Shown piece after piece: positions 27,090 through 36,252 of a stretch of 64,000 nt of DNA. The DNA comes from Companilactobacillus nantensis DSM 16982 (GTDB lineage: Bacteria; Bacillota; Bacilli; Lactobacillales; Lactobacillaceae). Where the stretch lies: positions 1 through 64,000 of the forward strand of contig NZ_AZFV01000005.1 of assembly GCF_001435815.1 (NCBI RefSeq), given 5' to 3'. Under the pieces are notes generated by a model. It was not told the DNA's origin, did not search any database, and saw only the letters and a list, made by a program, of their open reading frames with translations. The translations under genes and the position numbers were made by a program. Each line of letters begins with the position of its first letter. The stretch's first letter is position 1.

Positions 27090-27866
27090 ATGAGTCTATT
27101 TAAAGCTTTGGAAAACCAAGTTGTTCTAGTTACTGGCGGTTTTCAAGGAATTGGTCGTCAAGTAGTCACAACGTTTCAAAATGAACAAGCAATTGTGATA
27201 GCCGCTGATTTATCGTATTCAAATACTTCACTAGAACAAGTTAATGACCAAGAATACCAAATTAAATTGGACGTCAGTGATGAACCAAGTGTTCAGAATT
27301 TAGCTGAACAATTAAAAATTCATGATTTAATACCCAACGTTTTAGTTAATGTGGCTGGCATTTCAACAATGAATTATTTAATAGAAAGTCGCACAACAGA
27401 TTTTGATAAAACGTTAGCTGTTAATACTCGCGGAACATATTTAATTACGAAATATATCGTTCAATTGATGGTTGCCGCTAATCGTCCCGGAAAAGTAGTT
27501 TTGATTGCCTCACAGGCTGGTAAAAATGGTTATCGTGCAATGTCAGCTTATGTGGCATCAAAACACGCGGTGCTTGGTTTGACCAAAACTTTAGCGATTG
27601 AAGTTGCTAAGAATCAAATCAACGTCAACGCAGTTTGCCCTGGTATTATTGAAACTTCAATGAAACATCGAGAACGAAAAGATGGTGCCAAAATTAGAGG
27701 TTTGACACCAGATGAAATTGAAGCAGAGGACAATAGTCAAGTTCCATTAGGTCGTACAGGAACACCGCAAGATGTTGCTAACGTGGTATTGTTCTTAGCC
27801 AGTCCGTTGTCGGATTATATGACAGGTCAAGGTATCAATGTTACTGGTGGTATGACGATGAATTAG
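27090..27866 (+). CDS. short-chain dehydrogenase/reductase
   Basis: Classical SDR of 258 aa: cofactor motif TGGFQGIG (about residues 15-22), acidic residue after beta-2 (AADLS) suggesting NAD(H), NVAG, and the catalytic triad from IASQAG and YVASKHA. Substrate not determinable; relatives act on acetoin, sugar alcohols or 3-oxoacyl groups. It follows luxS by 18 bp and is probably cotranscribed; a role in the sulfur cluster is not evident. Confidence 0.85.
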   Translation: MSLFKALENQVVLVTGGFQGIGRQVVTTFQNEQAIVIAADLSYSNTSLEQVNDQEYQIKLDVSDEPSVQNLAEQLKIHDLIPNVLVNVAGISTMNYLIESRTTDFDKTLAVNTRGTYLITKYIVQLMVAANRPGKVVLIASQAGKNGYRAMSAYVASKHAVLGLTKTLAIEVAKNQINVNAVCPGIIETSMKHRERKDGAKIRGLTPDEIEAEDNSQVPLGRTGTPQDVANVVLFLASPLSDYMTGQGINVTGGMTMN

Positions 27867-27867
27867 A

Positions 27868-27980
27868 GAGTGGGACAAAACATGCTCAGCTTTCGAGCAT
27901 TAAGGCAAATGGCCCAAGTAATCCGGTTCTGGATTGCTTGGGCCATTTGTTTTAAGCGGAAAAAGCTATGTTTTGTTTCA
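27868..27980 (+). terminator. long hairpin terminator element
   Basis: A 19-bp stem (27906-27924 with 27931-27949, one G-T wobble, loop GGTTCT) is nested in an outer pairing of ACAAAACAT (27875-27883) with ATGTTTTGT near 27968-27976. It begins GAGTGGGACAAAA, a form I know as a recurrent intergenic hairpin in lactobacilli. It likely ends the metQ-luxS-SDR transcript. Confidence 0.6.
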
Positions 27981-28041
27981 CGTTTATGCTGCATAATTAA
28001 GTGAAAAATAGTTTTGTCGCAATCTCTTGTGACATGAAAAA

Positions 28042-28070
28042 TTCAAAAATATTTTAATAAGAAGTATTAT
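28042..28070 (+). promoter_or_regulatory. promoter of the cystathionine lyase/synthase gene
   Basis: TTCAAA (28042-28047), 17 bp and TATTAT (28065-28070), 33 bp ahead of the start codon. Confidence 0.5.
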
Positions 28071-28103
28071 AGAAATAATTAATCATAGTAGGAGTTTGAA
28101 ATA

Positions 28104-29249
28104 ATGACGGAATTTAATACTAAATTGGTTCATGGGAAACCACAAAATGACAATAATACTGGAGCGGTTAATGTGCCGGTTTATAATTCTTCGACCTACA
28201 TCTATCCATCGGTTGAAGCTAAAGTTAAGTATGACTATGCTCGTTCGGGAAATCCCACAAGAAATTATTTGGAAGAGCAAGTAGCAGGTCTCGAAAATGG
28301 CTACCGCGGTTTCGCTTTTTCATCTGGTTCAGCCGCAATCCATGCCGTTCTAGCAATTTTTAAACCAGGAGATCACATCATTATTGGTAAAGAAATTTAT
28401 GGTGGAACTTTTAGGTTGATCAATGAATTTCTCAAACGTTGGCAATTAGAGTTCACCGCAGTTGACACTCAAAATCCAGCCGAGATTGAAGCAGCTATCA
28501 AACCAAATACTAAGGCTATTTATTTTGAAAGCTTTACTAATCCACTTTTGCATGTCACAAGTGTGAAAGCTACAGCTAAAGTGGCTCAAAAGCATCATAT
28601 TTTGACGATTGTGGACAATACTTTCTTGTCACCATATCTTCAAAGACCATTAGATTTAGGAGCTGATATCGTAATTCATTCAGCAACAAAGTATCTCAGT
28701 GGTCACTCGGATGTGATTGCCGGGATGGTTGTTACTAAAGATAAGAAGTTGGCTGATCGAATTTATTTCAATCAAAATGCAATTGGTTCAACACTTTCAC
28801 CTGAGGATTCAAATTTGGTTCGTCGAGGCATTCAAACATTAGCTGTCAGAATGGATCGTCATTTAGCTAATGCCCAAAAGATTGTTGAATTTTTGCGAAG
28901 TCGGAAAGAAATTACCAAGATTTATTATCCGGGAATTGCAGGTAGTAAGGACCATGAAATTGCTGAGCAAGAAACTGATGGCTTTGGTGGAATCGTGTCA
29001 TTTGAATTGGCAGACGGATTAGATTCAACGAAGTTTGTCGAAGGTACGAAATTGATTCAATTAGCCGTTAGTTTAGGTGCGGTTGAAAGTTTGATTGAGC
29101 TGCCATATAAGATGACACACGCCGAACTTTCGCCTGAAGAACAATTGAAAGCAGGGATTTCACATCAATTGGTTCGTTTGTCAGTTGGGATTGAAGATGC
29201 TAAAGATTTGATTGCTGATTTAGGACAAAGTTTGGATAAATTAGACTAA
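28104..29249 (+). CDS. Cys/Met metabolism PLP enzyme (cystathionine gamma-synthase/lyase)
   Basis: 381-aa fold-type I PLP enzyme. The PLP Lys is in SATKYLSGHSD (about residue 198); YARSGNPTRNYLEEQ, SSGSAAIHA and IVDNTFLSPYLQRP are family blocks. Members make or split cystathionine or release thiols; sequence alone does not fix which. Neighbouring luxS and metQ favour homocysteine/cysteine interconversion. It has its own promoter and terminator. Confidence 0.88.
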   Translation: MTEFNTKLVHGKPQNDNNTGAVNVPVYNSSTYIYPSVEAKVKYDYARSGNPTRNYLEEQVAGLENGYRGFAFSSGSAAIHAVLAIFKPGDHIIIGKEIYGGTFRLINEFLKRWQLEFTAVDTQNPAEIEAAIKPNTKAIYFESFTNPLLHVTSVKATAKVAQKHHILTIVDNTFLSPYLQRPLDLGADIVIHSATKYLSGHSDVIAGMVVTKDKKLADRIYFNQNAIGSTLSPEDSNLVRRGIQTLAVRMDRHLANAQKIVEFLRSRKEITKIYYPGIAGSKDHEIAEQETDGFGGIVSFELADGLDSTKFVEGTKLIQLAVSLGAVESLIELPYKMTHAELSPEEQLKAGISHQLVRLSVGIEDAKDLIADLGQSLDKLD

Positions 29250-29252
29250 ATA

Positions 29253-29287
29253 AACCGCTGAATTTTTTATGAATTCAGCGGTTTTTA
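29253..29287 (+). terminator. terminator
   Basis: AACCGCTGAATT (29253-29264) pairs perfectly with AATTCAGCGGTT (29272-29283), followed by TTTATTT. Confidence 0.85.
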
Positions 29288-29379
29288 TTTGCATGATAAA
29301 GTAATTTATTTAGGAAATAGTAATATAATTAAATCGTGGTTGTAAGCACTAACAAATATATTATTAAGGGGATTAATAT

Positions 29380-30510
29380 ATGAAACGTAGTAAAGCTGAA
29401 GTTAGAGATGAGTTACTTAATATTGATACTGGATTTAAGGATGAGAATGGTAAAAAAATAAGAGTGGATAGTTTTGCTTCTTTTTTGGATACTGAAGAAA
29501 AGTTTCCCTCAAATAAAACGATTAGAAATCATTTTAATGTTAAGGAATATGACCCGGATAAAAAAAAGAATAAAACTGAATCGGATAATGCAGAAAACCA
29601 ATTAAAATCTAATGATATAAAAAGAGAACTTTTTCCTAGTAAAGGCAACAAATTAAAAGAATCATTTTCACTTCCCAATGATTTTTTTGACGACAAAGAT
29701 TTCAATAATGACTATATGTTTGTGGGATTAAATGCGGCATTTCGCTCAGGTAAAAAGAATTATAGTAATTGGAAAAATTTTCATGATACATCCTTGTCTG
29801 CTAATACGTATAAATTATATATTCAAATAAATGCTGATAAGGGAATTAATCCTGATGATAGATTTAGGGGATGTTATATAACAGACATTATTAAGTCAGT
29901 TATAGACAGTAATTCCGGCCATGTGATGCGTAACTTGTTTATCACAGGTAATGAAGACATATCATTCTTTAACCATCCTGAATCTACACCTGTTTTAGAT
30001 GCCAAAAGAGTTGGTAAACTGGCATTGTTCCAGTGTCAAGATGAAAAAACGTTAGTTAATGACATGCTTGATAGAATGACTGATGATTATAAAAAAGGGA
30101 AAAGGGGTTATTCAGAAAAGCGATATCAGTTAAAAGAAGTTAAAAAGTTAGATGATGAGGAATTGAAAACATTATCAGAGGATAATAGAGAGAATTTAGA
30201 TAAATCATTGGATATTTTTATTTCAGAATGCTTAGCTATTCGGCCAAAACAATTGGTTGTTTTTGGTGGTAGTGCCTCTACCATTATAGATAAAATGGTT
30301 AAAAGTCAATATTTAAAAGATAAATTACACAATATTTATAGGACTACTAATTTGCCAACTGATTTTGATGTGCTTGATTTATTAAGCAATCGTAAATGTG
30401 AGGTCACTCATTATTCAAAACGTATGAATTTTGAGGATTGGTTTAATACAAAGCCACAAGAACTCAGTGATAGTTTGAAAGAGCTTAAAGAAAAAGAGTT
30501 AAGTGATTAA
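29380..30510 (+). CDS. unrecognised protein with uracil-DNA-glycosylase-like motifs
   Basis: A 376-aa protein, AT-rich and Lys/Asp/Asn-rich compared with its neighbours, which suggests transfer. Residues 1-55 (ending PSNKTIRNHF) could be a helix-turn-helix. A charged linker (about 55-105) follows. Then come four spaced motifs that match the UDG superfamily plan: VGLNAA (115-120), YITDIIK (166-172), PKQLVVFGG (289-297) and THYSKR (343-348, at the place of the usual H-x-S). A long lysine-rich insert (about 222-275) is unusual. The classic catalytic Asp or Asn is not certain. It might be a DNA-repair or defence enzyme, but that is inference. Single gene between terminators. Confidence 0.6.
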   Translation: MKRSKAEVRDELLNIDTGFKDENGKKIRVDSFASFLDTEEKFPSNKTIRNHFNVKEYDPDKKKNKTESDNAENQLKSNDIKRELFPSKGNKLKESFSLPNDFFDDKDFNNDYMFVGLNAAFRSGKKNYSNWKNFHDTSLSANTYKLYIQINADKGINPDDRFRGCYITDIIKSVIDSNSGHVMRNLFITGNEDISFFNHPESTPVLDAKRVGKLALFQCQDEKTLVNDMLDRMTDDYKKGKRGYSEKRYQLKEVKKLDDEELKTLSEDNRENLDKSLDIFISECLAIRPKQLVVFGGSASTIIDKMVKSQYLKDKLHNIYRTTNLPTDFDVLDLLSNRKCEVTHYSKRMNFEDWFNTKPQELSDSLKELKEKELSD

Positions 30511-30581
30511 AAAATATGATTCTTTCTTAAGTTTGGTTATCGAATAACTATTATTAATTAATAATTCAAAAGACAATTGAA

Positions 30582-30630
30582 AAAGCAGATAGTTCCTACT
30601 TGAATAAATCAAGTGAGAACTACCTGCTTT
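30582..30630. terminator. bidirectional terminator
   Basis: A 22-base arm (30582-30603) pairs with 30609-30630 with three mismatches. It lies between the convergent genes ending at 30510 and 30668. T-runs are better on the minus strand. Confidence 0.7.
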
Positions 30631-30667
30631 CTTGTAACCAAACTTTTTTACGCTTATAAGTTAATTG

Positions 30668-31489
30668 TTATTTTTTAGCATCAGAAGGCCCCTCATTAAA
30701 AGGTACTTTCCCATCAGCCACAATCTTAGAAACATCATCAAATTTAAAATGAATTTCATTCGTCATCGGTTGAAAATTTTCAACATTAAACTTACTTTTA
30801 ACAATCCGAATGGCTGGATCTTCTCTAACAAAAATCAAATCCTGACCATTCATTTCTGAGTAACCTTTAACTGCTAAATCATTTTTAGTAGGTGAGTCAG
30901 TTGCATCAATTGTTAAATTACGAAAATCCAACTTAGACGTTTGTCTCAATTCAAATTTATGATAAATTACGGAATCTTTTAAGTATCCGCGTGAATGTTT
31001 TTGCAACAACAACTGAATAGAGGTGTTATCAGCGAATAATTGGCTATTCTCCAACGACAAACCAATGGCCTTGACCTTTTTACCTGTTAAGATTTGCGAG
31101 TCCTTAAATGAGAAGTATGCGTCTTTGCCATAGATTGTATCCCAATCATCTGATGTTTGCCGATTGATCGAAATATTATCGCCATAAATTCTGGCACCAT
31201 CATAGGCTGAAAGGGTGTTGTCTTCATTGGCAGTATAGCTAATAGCTAAATTTTTAAAAATAACGATATTTTGATTGCTAATGGTAAAACTGCAATACAA
31301 GCGAACGTCATTTTTATTAGTTGTTTTACCGACTAGGGTAATATTTCGGGCAATATTACAAATAAAAGGGTTAGTACTTGAAAAATAGATTCCAGGTAGT
31401 AATTCAATTATGTCGCCATCTTTGGCACCGATGATAGCTTGTGTCAGTTGTTCATCATTATTATTTTGATCACCAACAATTATTTTCAT
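30668..31489 (-). CDS. right-handed beta-helix protein
   Basis: The 273-aa protein opens MKIIVGDQNNNDEQLTQAI with KDGDIIELLPGIYF, the usual first turn of pectate-lyase-fold proteins (Pfam beta-helix group), followed by repeated short strand blocks such as NITLVGKT, IVIFKNLAISY and ARIYGDNISI. There is no signal peptide, so it is likely cytoplasmic; no lyase active-site residues are evident. The start at 31489 follows GGGGGG, whereas a TTG eight codons earlier has no ribosome binding site. Function unknown. Confidence 0.7.
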   Translation of the reverse strand: MKIIVGDQNNNDEQLTQAIIGAKDGDIIELLPGIYFSSTNPFICNIARNITLVGKTTNKNDVRLYCSFTISNQNIVIFKNLAISYTANEDNTLSAYDGARIYGDNISINRQTSDDWDTIYGKDAYFSFKDSQILTGKKVKAIGLSLENSQLFADNTSIQLLLQKHSRGYLKDSVIYHKFELRQTSKLDFRNLTIDATDSPTKNDLAVKGYSEMNGQDLIFVREDPAIRIVKSKFNVENFQPMTNEIHFKFDDVSKIVADGKVPFNEGPSDAKK

Positions 31490-31535
31490 GGAATCCCCCC
31501 TTAAAGTTATCAAACCTCACTATAACAGTGTAAAA

Positions 31536-31572
31536 TAAAAAGGACCAACAATATTAATTGCTAGTCCTTTTT
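31536..31572 (-). terminator. terminator after rpmB
   Basis: On the minus strand a stem of about 14 bp with an AT-rich loop ends in GTCCTTTTTATTTT, 18 bp past the rpmB stop. Confidence 0.8.
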
Positions 31573-31589
31573 AAATCTCTAAGTGATAA

Positions 31590-31775
31590 TTATACACGAG
31601 TAACTTTTCCTGATTTCAATGCTCGAGCTGAAACCCAAACACGTCTAGGCTTACCGTCAATCATGATACGAACTTTTTGCAAGTTTGGCTTCCAAGAACG
31701 TTTTGATTGGTTAAGGGCGTGTGAACGCTTGTTACCGAATACTGTTTTACGGCCTGTAATAATATCTTTTGCCAT
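31590..31775 (-). CDS. rpmB: ribosomal protein bL28
   Basis: 61 aa beginning [20 protein letters not shown], with [13 protein letters not shown] and [11 protein letters not shown], all standard bL28. AAAGGAGGTCG precedes the ATG. It is the only core gene of this block on the minus strand; placing it opposite to the asp23-fakA genes is the usual Firmicutes arrangement. Confidence 0.97.
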   Translation of the reverse strand: MAKDIITGRKTVFGNKRSHALNQSKRSWKPNLQKVRIMIDGKPRRVWVSARALKSGKVTRV

Positions 31776-31972
31776 GGGACCGACCTCCTTTGGCTACATG
31801 TTTTTTCTTTAAAATATCACCTGACTAATTTACCATATCTACAAATTGAAATCAATAGAGTATTTATGGATTAATATGGTTTAATATTGTTTAAATCTTT
31901 AATTCGAAATGTTGCTATGATAGAATTTTATTGTTTATGATAGATTTGGTCCATGAATAGGAGGATCCAGAG

Positions 31973-32341
31973 ATGGCAGTTACAATTAAAACAAAACATG
32001 GTGAAATTGATGTTTCAACCAATACTGTTGCCACAATCGTTGGTGGTGCTGCGTCTGATATTTACGGAATCGTAGGTATGGCAAGCAAGAACCAATTCCG
32101 TGACGGTATGAATACGATGTTAAACCGAGAAGACTTTTCTCGCGGGATAGTTATTCATCAAGAAGATGGTAAACTGGCCGTTGACGTCTACATAATCGTC
32201 GGTTATGGAATTAAAATTTCTGAAGTTGCAAAAAATTTAAAAGAAAAAGTAAAATACAACCTAGAAACAATGCTTGGAACGCCAGCTGGCACTGTTAATG
32301 TATATGTTCAAGGAATTAAAGTACTGGACGATATTGAATAG
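31973..32341 (+). CDS. Asp23/Gls24 family protein (YloU-like)
   Basis: 122-aa Asp23-domain protein (STNTVATIVGGAASDIYGIVGM, VDVYIIVGYGIKISEVA). It lies directly ahead of fakA, as yloU does in Bacillus. Function in that pair is not established; envelope or lipid homeostasis is suspected. GGAGGAT is the ribosome binding site. Confidence 0.92.
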   Translation: MAVTIKTKHGEIDVSTNTVATIVGGAASDIYGIVGMASKNQFRDGMNTMLNREDFSRGIVIHQEDGKLAVDVYIIVGYGIKISEVAKNLKEKVKYNLETMLGTPAGTVNVYVQGIKVLDDIE

Positions 32342-32366
32342 GTAGAGCTGGTTGGAGGGGAAACTT

Positions 32367-34040
32367 TTGAGCAAAGAACTAATTACAAAAAAAGAATTTT
32401 CAGATATGGTGCGTGTCGCATCGCACAGACTTGAAAAAAATGCTAAGTTTGTAAACTCACTTAATGTCTTTCCGGTTCCTGATGGCGATACCGGAACTAA
32501 TATGAGTTTAACAATTCAAAGCGGATTTAAAGCAGTTAATGAATCAGAAAGTGATCACGTTGGGACACTTGGCAAGGCGCTTGCTAAGGGTCTTTTGATG
32601 GGTGCCCGTGGAAATTCTGGGGTTATTACATCACAAATTTTCCGTGGTTTTTCAAAAAGTATTGAAAATAAAGATAGTTTAACAGCGATGGACCTTGCTA
32701 AAGCCTTCGACGATGGCGTTAAAACAGCCTATAAGGCCGTTATGAAACCAGTTGAGGGAACAATCCTAACTGTTGCCAGATACGGTGCAGAAGCCGGTAT
32801 GAAGCAAGTTGAAAGTACTAACGATATTGCTGAAGTTATGAAGGCTGTCGTTGCCGGTTCAAAAGTCGGACTTGAAAAGACACCATCACTTTTGCCAGTT
32901 TTGAAAGAAGTTGGCGTAGTTGATTCTGGTGGTCAAGGACTTGTCTTTATTTACGAAGGTTTCTTAGAAGGTTTGACTGGTCAAAGTGGTGATGAAGAAT
33001 ATATCCCTGATGAAAGAGATATGACAGAAATGGTTAACGCCAGTCATCATCAGTCAGTTCAAGGACAATTCAGTACTGATGAGATCAAAAACGGTTATTG
33101 TACTGAAATGATGGTTGAATTAGGTAAGAATCCCACAACTGATGAAAAATTCGATAATGAAAAATTACGTGATTATTTAGATGGCATCGGTGATTCATTA
33201 ATCTGTGTTTCTGATGATGAATTTGTTAAAGTCCACGTACATACTAACTATCCTTATAAAGTTTGGGCAGCGGGTAAGAAGTATGGTGCTTTAGTTAAAA
33301 TCAAGATTGATAACATGCGTTTACAACATGAAACAATCGTTGATGAAGACGAACCAGTCGCTGAACCTGTTTCACAAGAACCAATTGATTATGCAGTAAT
33401 CGCTGTGTCATCAGGTGCTGGTTTAACAGAATTGTTCAAGAGTCTTGGTGTGACACATGTTATTAGTGGTGGTCAAACAATGAACCCATCAACAAATGAC
33501 ATTGTTGATGCAATTAACAAGTCAAATGCTAAACGAGCTTTAGTCTTGCCAAACAATGGAAATATCATTATGGCTGCTAAACAAGCTGTTGATTTAGTAG
33601 ATATTCCAGTTGCTATCGTTGGTTCTAAGACAATTTCACAAGGGATGACAGCTATGCTTTCATTTAACCCTGAAGCTGAATTGGATGAAAACGAAGAAAA
33701 CATGGAAGATTCCTTAGATACTGTTAAGAGTGGTCAAATCACCCAAGCAATTCGGGATACTGAAATTGACGGTTTGAAGATTACTAAGGGTCACTACATG
33801 GGAATCGTTGATGGCAAGATTTTGGTTGACGACGAAGATATTATCGCTGGAACTGAAAAAATGCTTGATGCAATGATTGATGAAGATAGTGAAGTTATCA
33901 CAATTTTAATTGGTCAAGAAGGTAATGACGACGATGCACAAAAAGTTGCCGACTATCTTGATGATAAGTATGCTGACTTGGAAACAGAAATTCACCAAGG
34001 TGACCAACCAGTTTATCCTTACTTGATTTCAGTTGAATAG
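32367..34040 (+). CDS. fakA: fatty acid kinase catalytic subunit (DAK-like, YloV)
   Basis: FakA phosphorylates FakB-bound fatty acids, feeding the PlsX/PlsY route; plsX is 2 kb downstream. The N-terminal DhaL-type domain has NVFPVPDGDTGTNM (Asp triad, Mg-ATP) and GLLMGARGNSGVI; the C-terminal half has the VHVHTNYP block and EDV-like segments. I choose TTG 32367, six bases after GGAGGGG; a TTG five codons earlier would place the ribosome binding site inside the gene. Length 557 aa. Confidence 0.93.
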   Translation: MSKELITKKEFSDMVRVASHRLEKNAKFVNSLNVFPVPDGDTGTNMSLTIQSGFKAVNESESDHVGTLGKALAKGLLMGARGNSGVITSQIFRGFSKSIENKDSLTAMDLAKAFDDGVKTAYKAVMKPVEGTILTVARYGAEAGMKQVESTNDIAEVMKAVVAGSKVGLEKTPSLLPVLKEVGVVDSGGQGLVFIYEGFLEGLTGQSGDEEYIPDERDMTEMVNASHHQSVQGQFSTDEIKNGYCTEMMVELGKNPTTDEKFDNEKLRDYLDGIGDSLICVSDDEFVKVHVHTNYPYKVWAAGKKYGALVKIKIDNMRLQHETIVDEDEPVAEPVSQEPIDYAVIAVSSGAGLTELFKSLGVTHVISGGQTMNPSTNDIVDAINKSNAKRALVLPNNGNIIMAAKQAVDLVDIPVAIVGSKTISQGMTAMLSFNPEAELDENEENMEDSLDTVKSGQITQAIRDTEIDGLKITKGHYMGIVDGKILVDDEDIIAGTEKMLDAMIDEDSEVITILIGQEGNDDDAQKVADYLDDKYADLETEIHQGDQPVYPYLISVE

Positions 34041-34089
34041 TTATTATTTATCTAAAATTGAGAGTCTTAAAATAATCTTTAAGTCTCGG

Positions 34090-34159
34090 TGATATAATAA
34101 TTTGTAAGAAAAAACAACTAATAAAGGAGGCAGTGATGAAACGATTCGTTTTGTCATAG
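34090..34159 (+). promoter_or_regulatory. extended -10 and 7-codon ORF ahead of recG
   Basis: TGATATAAT (34090-34098) is an extended -10. Downstream AAAGGAGG leads to an ATG-started 7-codon ORF, MKRFVLS, at 34136-34159. It could be a translated leader or a chance match; I cannot tell. The recG start follows 47 bp later. Confidence 0.35.
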
Positions 34160-34206
34160 CCTTTTTTCATTTTGAAATATTTTCTAGAGAAGAGGGAGGG
34201 AAGTTT

Positions 34207-36240
34207 ATGGATCTGAGGAAAGCATCATTAGCTGAATTGCCAGGTGTGGGGCCTAAGAAACTAGAAGCTTTACAATCACTTGGCATCAACAATATTTATG
34301 ATTTATTATTTTATTTTCCTTTTCGCTATGAGGATATGCAGGCCAAATCACTAGATGATGCGGCTGATCAAGAAAAGATTCTTTTAAAAGGTGTTGTAGC
34401 GAGTGAACCAGTCGTGGCTCGCTTTGGCTATAAAAAGACTCGTTTAAACGTTAGAATTTTAGTCGATAATGAATCGATTATGGTAACGTTTTTCAATCAA
34501 CCTTGGTTGAAAGATAAGTTTGAAACCGGAACTGATGTTGCGGTTTACGGAAAATGGAATGAAAATCGCCGTTCATTAATGGGGATGAAAGTCATTGATG
34601 TCCATGATAATTCAGTTGATTCAGTTTATTCCGTCAATAAAAACATCCATCAAAAAACGCTGATCAATTTAATTAAAGTGGCTTATGAGAAGTATCATGA
34701 TCAAATTGATACGATTGTTCCAGCTTATATTCGGACCAAGTATAAACTCCTCGACGATGTTCAGATTGTTTCTGGAATTCATTTTCCTAAAACACAAGAA
34801 CAAGGCGATGAGGCCCGTAGAAGTGCAAAATTCCGAGAGTTTTTCTTATTTCAATGTGGTTTACAAAGTATCAAACGCAGTGACGAACAAAAGAATGTCG
34901 GAATTGTAGAAAAGTACGACCACAATTTTATTGATAAATTTATTGCTGGTTTACCGTTTAAGTTAACTGAAGCTCAAGATAGAGTTGTGAAAGAGATTCT
35001 TAGTGATATGGAGTCAACTCATCATATGAATCGCTTGTTACAAGGTGATGTTGGTTCTGGTAAGACGATTGTCTCAGTGATTGCGATGTTAGCAGCTGTG
35101 ACGGCTGGATATCAGGCAGCCATTATGGCACCAACTGAAATTTTGGCACAACAACATTTCGATAAGATTAGTAAATTGTTGGCACCACTACATATTAGAA
35201 CTGCCTTATTAACAGGTTCTTTAACAAAAAAAGAACATGACTTTATTGCTGGTGATATTGAGAATGGTAAAACTAATATTGTTGTCGGAACGCATGCCTT
35301 GATTCAAGATAGTGTTGATTTTAAAGAATTAGGCTTTATCGTAATTGATGAGCAACACCGTTTTGGCGTTAATCAACGTAAGGCCTTGCGTGAAAAAGGT
35401 CAAAACCCAGATGTCTTAGCGATGACAGCCACGCCAATTCCTCGGACTTTGGCAATTACAACGTACGGCGATATGGATGTATCCCGAATTGATCAATTGC
35501 CTGCTGGTCGGAAAAAAGTCGAGACTTACTGGATCAGGAGTCAAAAAATTGAACAGATGTATCACTTTGTCACCAAAGAATTGAACGGTGGTGCACAAGT
35601 GTATGTCGTTACACCATTGATTTCTGAATCGGAAACGATGGATTTGAAAAATGCGGAATTGATTTATGATAAATTTACTGAATTATTTGGTAAGAAATAT
35701 CATATTGGCTTATTACATGGGCAAATGCCAAATGATCAAAAAGAATCTGTTATGAAAGACTTTTCTGACAAAAAAATTGACGTTTTAGTATCAACGACCG
35801 TGATTGAAGTTGGTGTTGATGTACCAAATGCGTCAGTTATGGTAATATATGATGCTAATCGTTTCGGGCTTTCTCAATTGCACCAGTTACGTGGGCGTGT
35901 CGGTCGTGGTGAAAAACAATCGTATTGTATTTTGATTGCAGATCCAAAAAATGAATCAGCTACCGAACGAATGAAAATCTTAACTTCGACTAATGACGGT
36001 TTCATTTTGGCTGAAGAAGATTTGAAAATGCGTGGTGCTGGTGACTTGTTAGGTAATCGTCAGTCAGGTTTGCCCGAGTTTAAAGTTGGCAATCCAGTCA
36101 ATGACATTAATATTTTGGAAGTAGCTCAAGAAGAAGCTAGCCGACTTTATGAAGATGAAAAATTGATTAATAGTCCCGAAACAAAAGCTTTGAAGTCATT
36201 TATTAATGATGAATATGAACAATTAAATAATTTTGATTAG
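34207..36240 (+). CDS. recG: ATP-dependent DNA helicase RecG
   Basis: RecG remodels stalled forks and Holliday junctions. 677 aa: wedge/OB domain at the N-terminus (LPGVGPKKLEALQSLGI, FPFRYED), Walker A QGDVGSGKT, DEQHRFG, TATPIPRTL, and C-terminal QLRGRVGR and GAGDLLGNRQSG. The start is ATG 34207 after GGGAGGGAAG. It begins recG-plsX-acpP. Confidence 0.97.
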   Translation: MDLRKASLAELPGVGPKKLEALQSLGINNIYDLLFYFPFRYEDMQAKSLDDAADQEKILLKGVVASEPVVARFGYKKTRLNVRILVDNESIMVTFFNQPWLKDKFETGTDVAVYGKWNENRRSLMGMKVIDVHDNSVDSVYSVNKNIHQKTLINLIKVAYEKYHDQIDTIVPAYIRTKYKLLDDVQIVSGIHFPKTQEQGDEARRSAKFREFFLFQCGLQSIKRSDEQKNVGIVEKYDHNFIDKFIAGLPFKLTEAQDRVVKEILSDMESTHHMNRLLQGDVGSGKTIVSVIAMLAAVTAGYQAAIMAPTEILAQQHFDKISKLLAPLHIRTALLTGSLTKKEHDFIAGDIENGKTNIVVGTHALIQDSVDFKELGFIVIDEQHRFGVNQRKALREKGQNPDVLAMTATPIPRTLAITTYGDMDVSRIDQLPAGRKKVETYWIRSQKIEQMYHFVTKELNGGAQVYVVTPLISESETMDLKNAELIYDKFTELFGKKYHIGLLHGQMPNDQKESVMKDFSDKKIDVLVSTTVIEVGVDVPNASVMVIYDANRFGLSQLHQLRGRVGRGEKQSYCILIADPKNESATERMKILTSTNDGFILAEEDLKMRGAGDLLGNRQSGLPEFKVGNPVNDINILEVAQEEASRLYEDEKLINSPETKALKSFINDEYEQLNNFD

Positions 36241-36252
36241 TGAGGAAATAAA

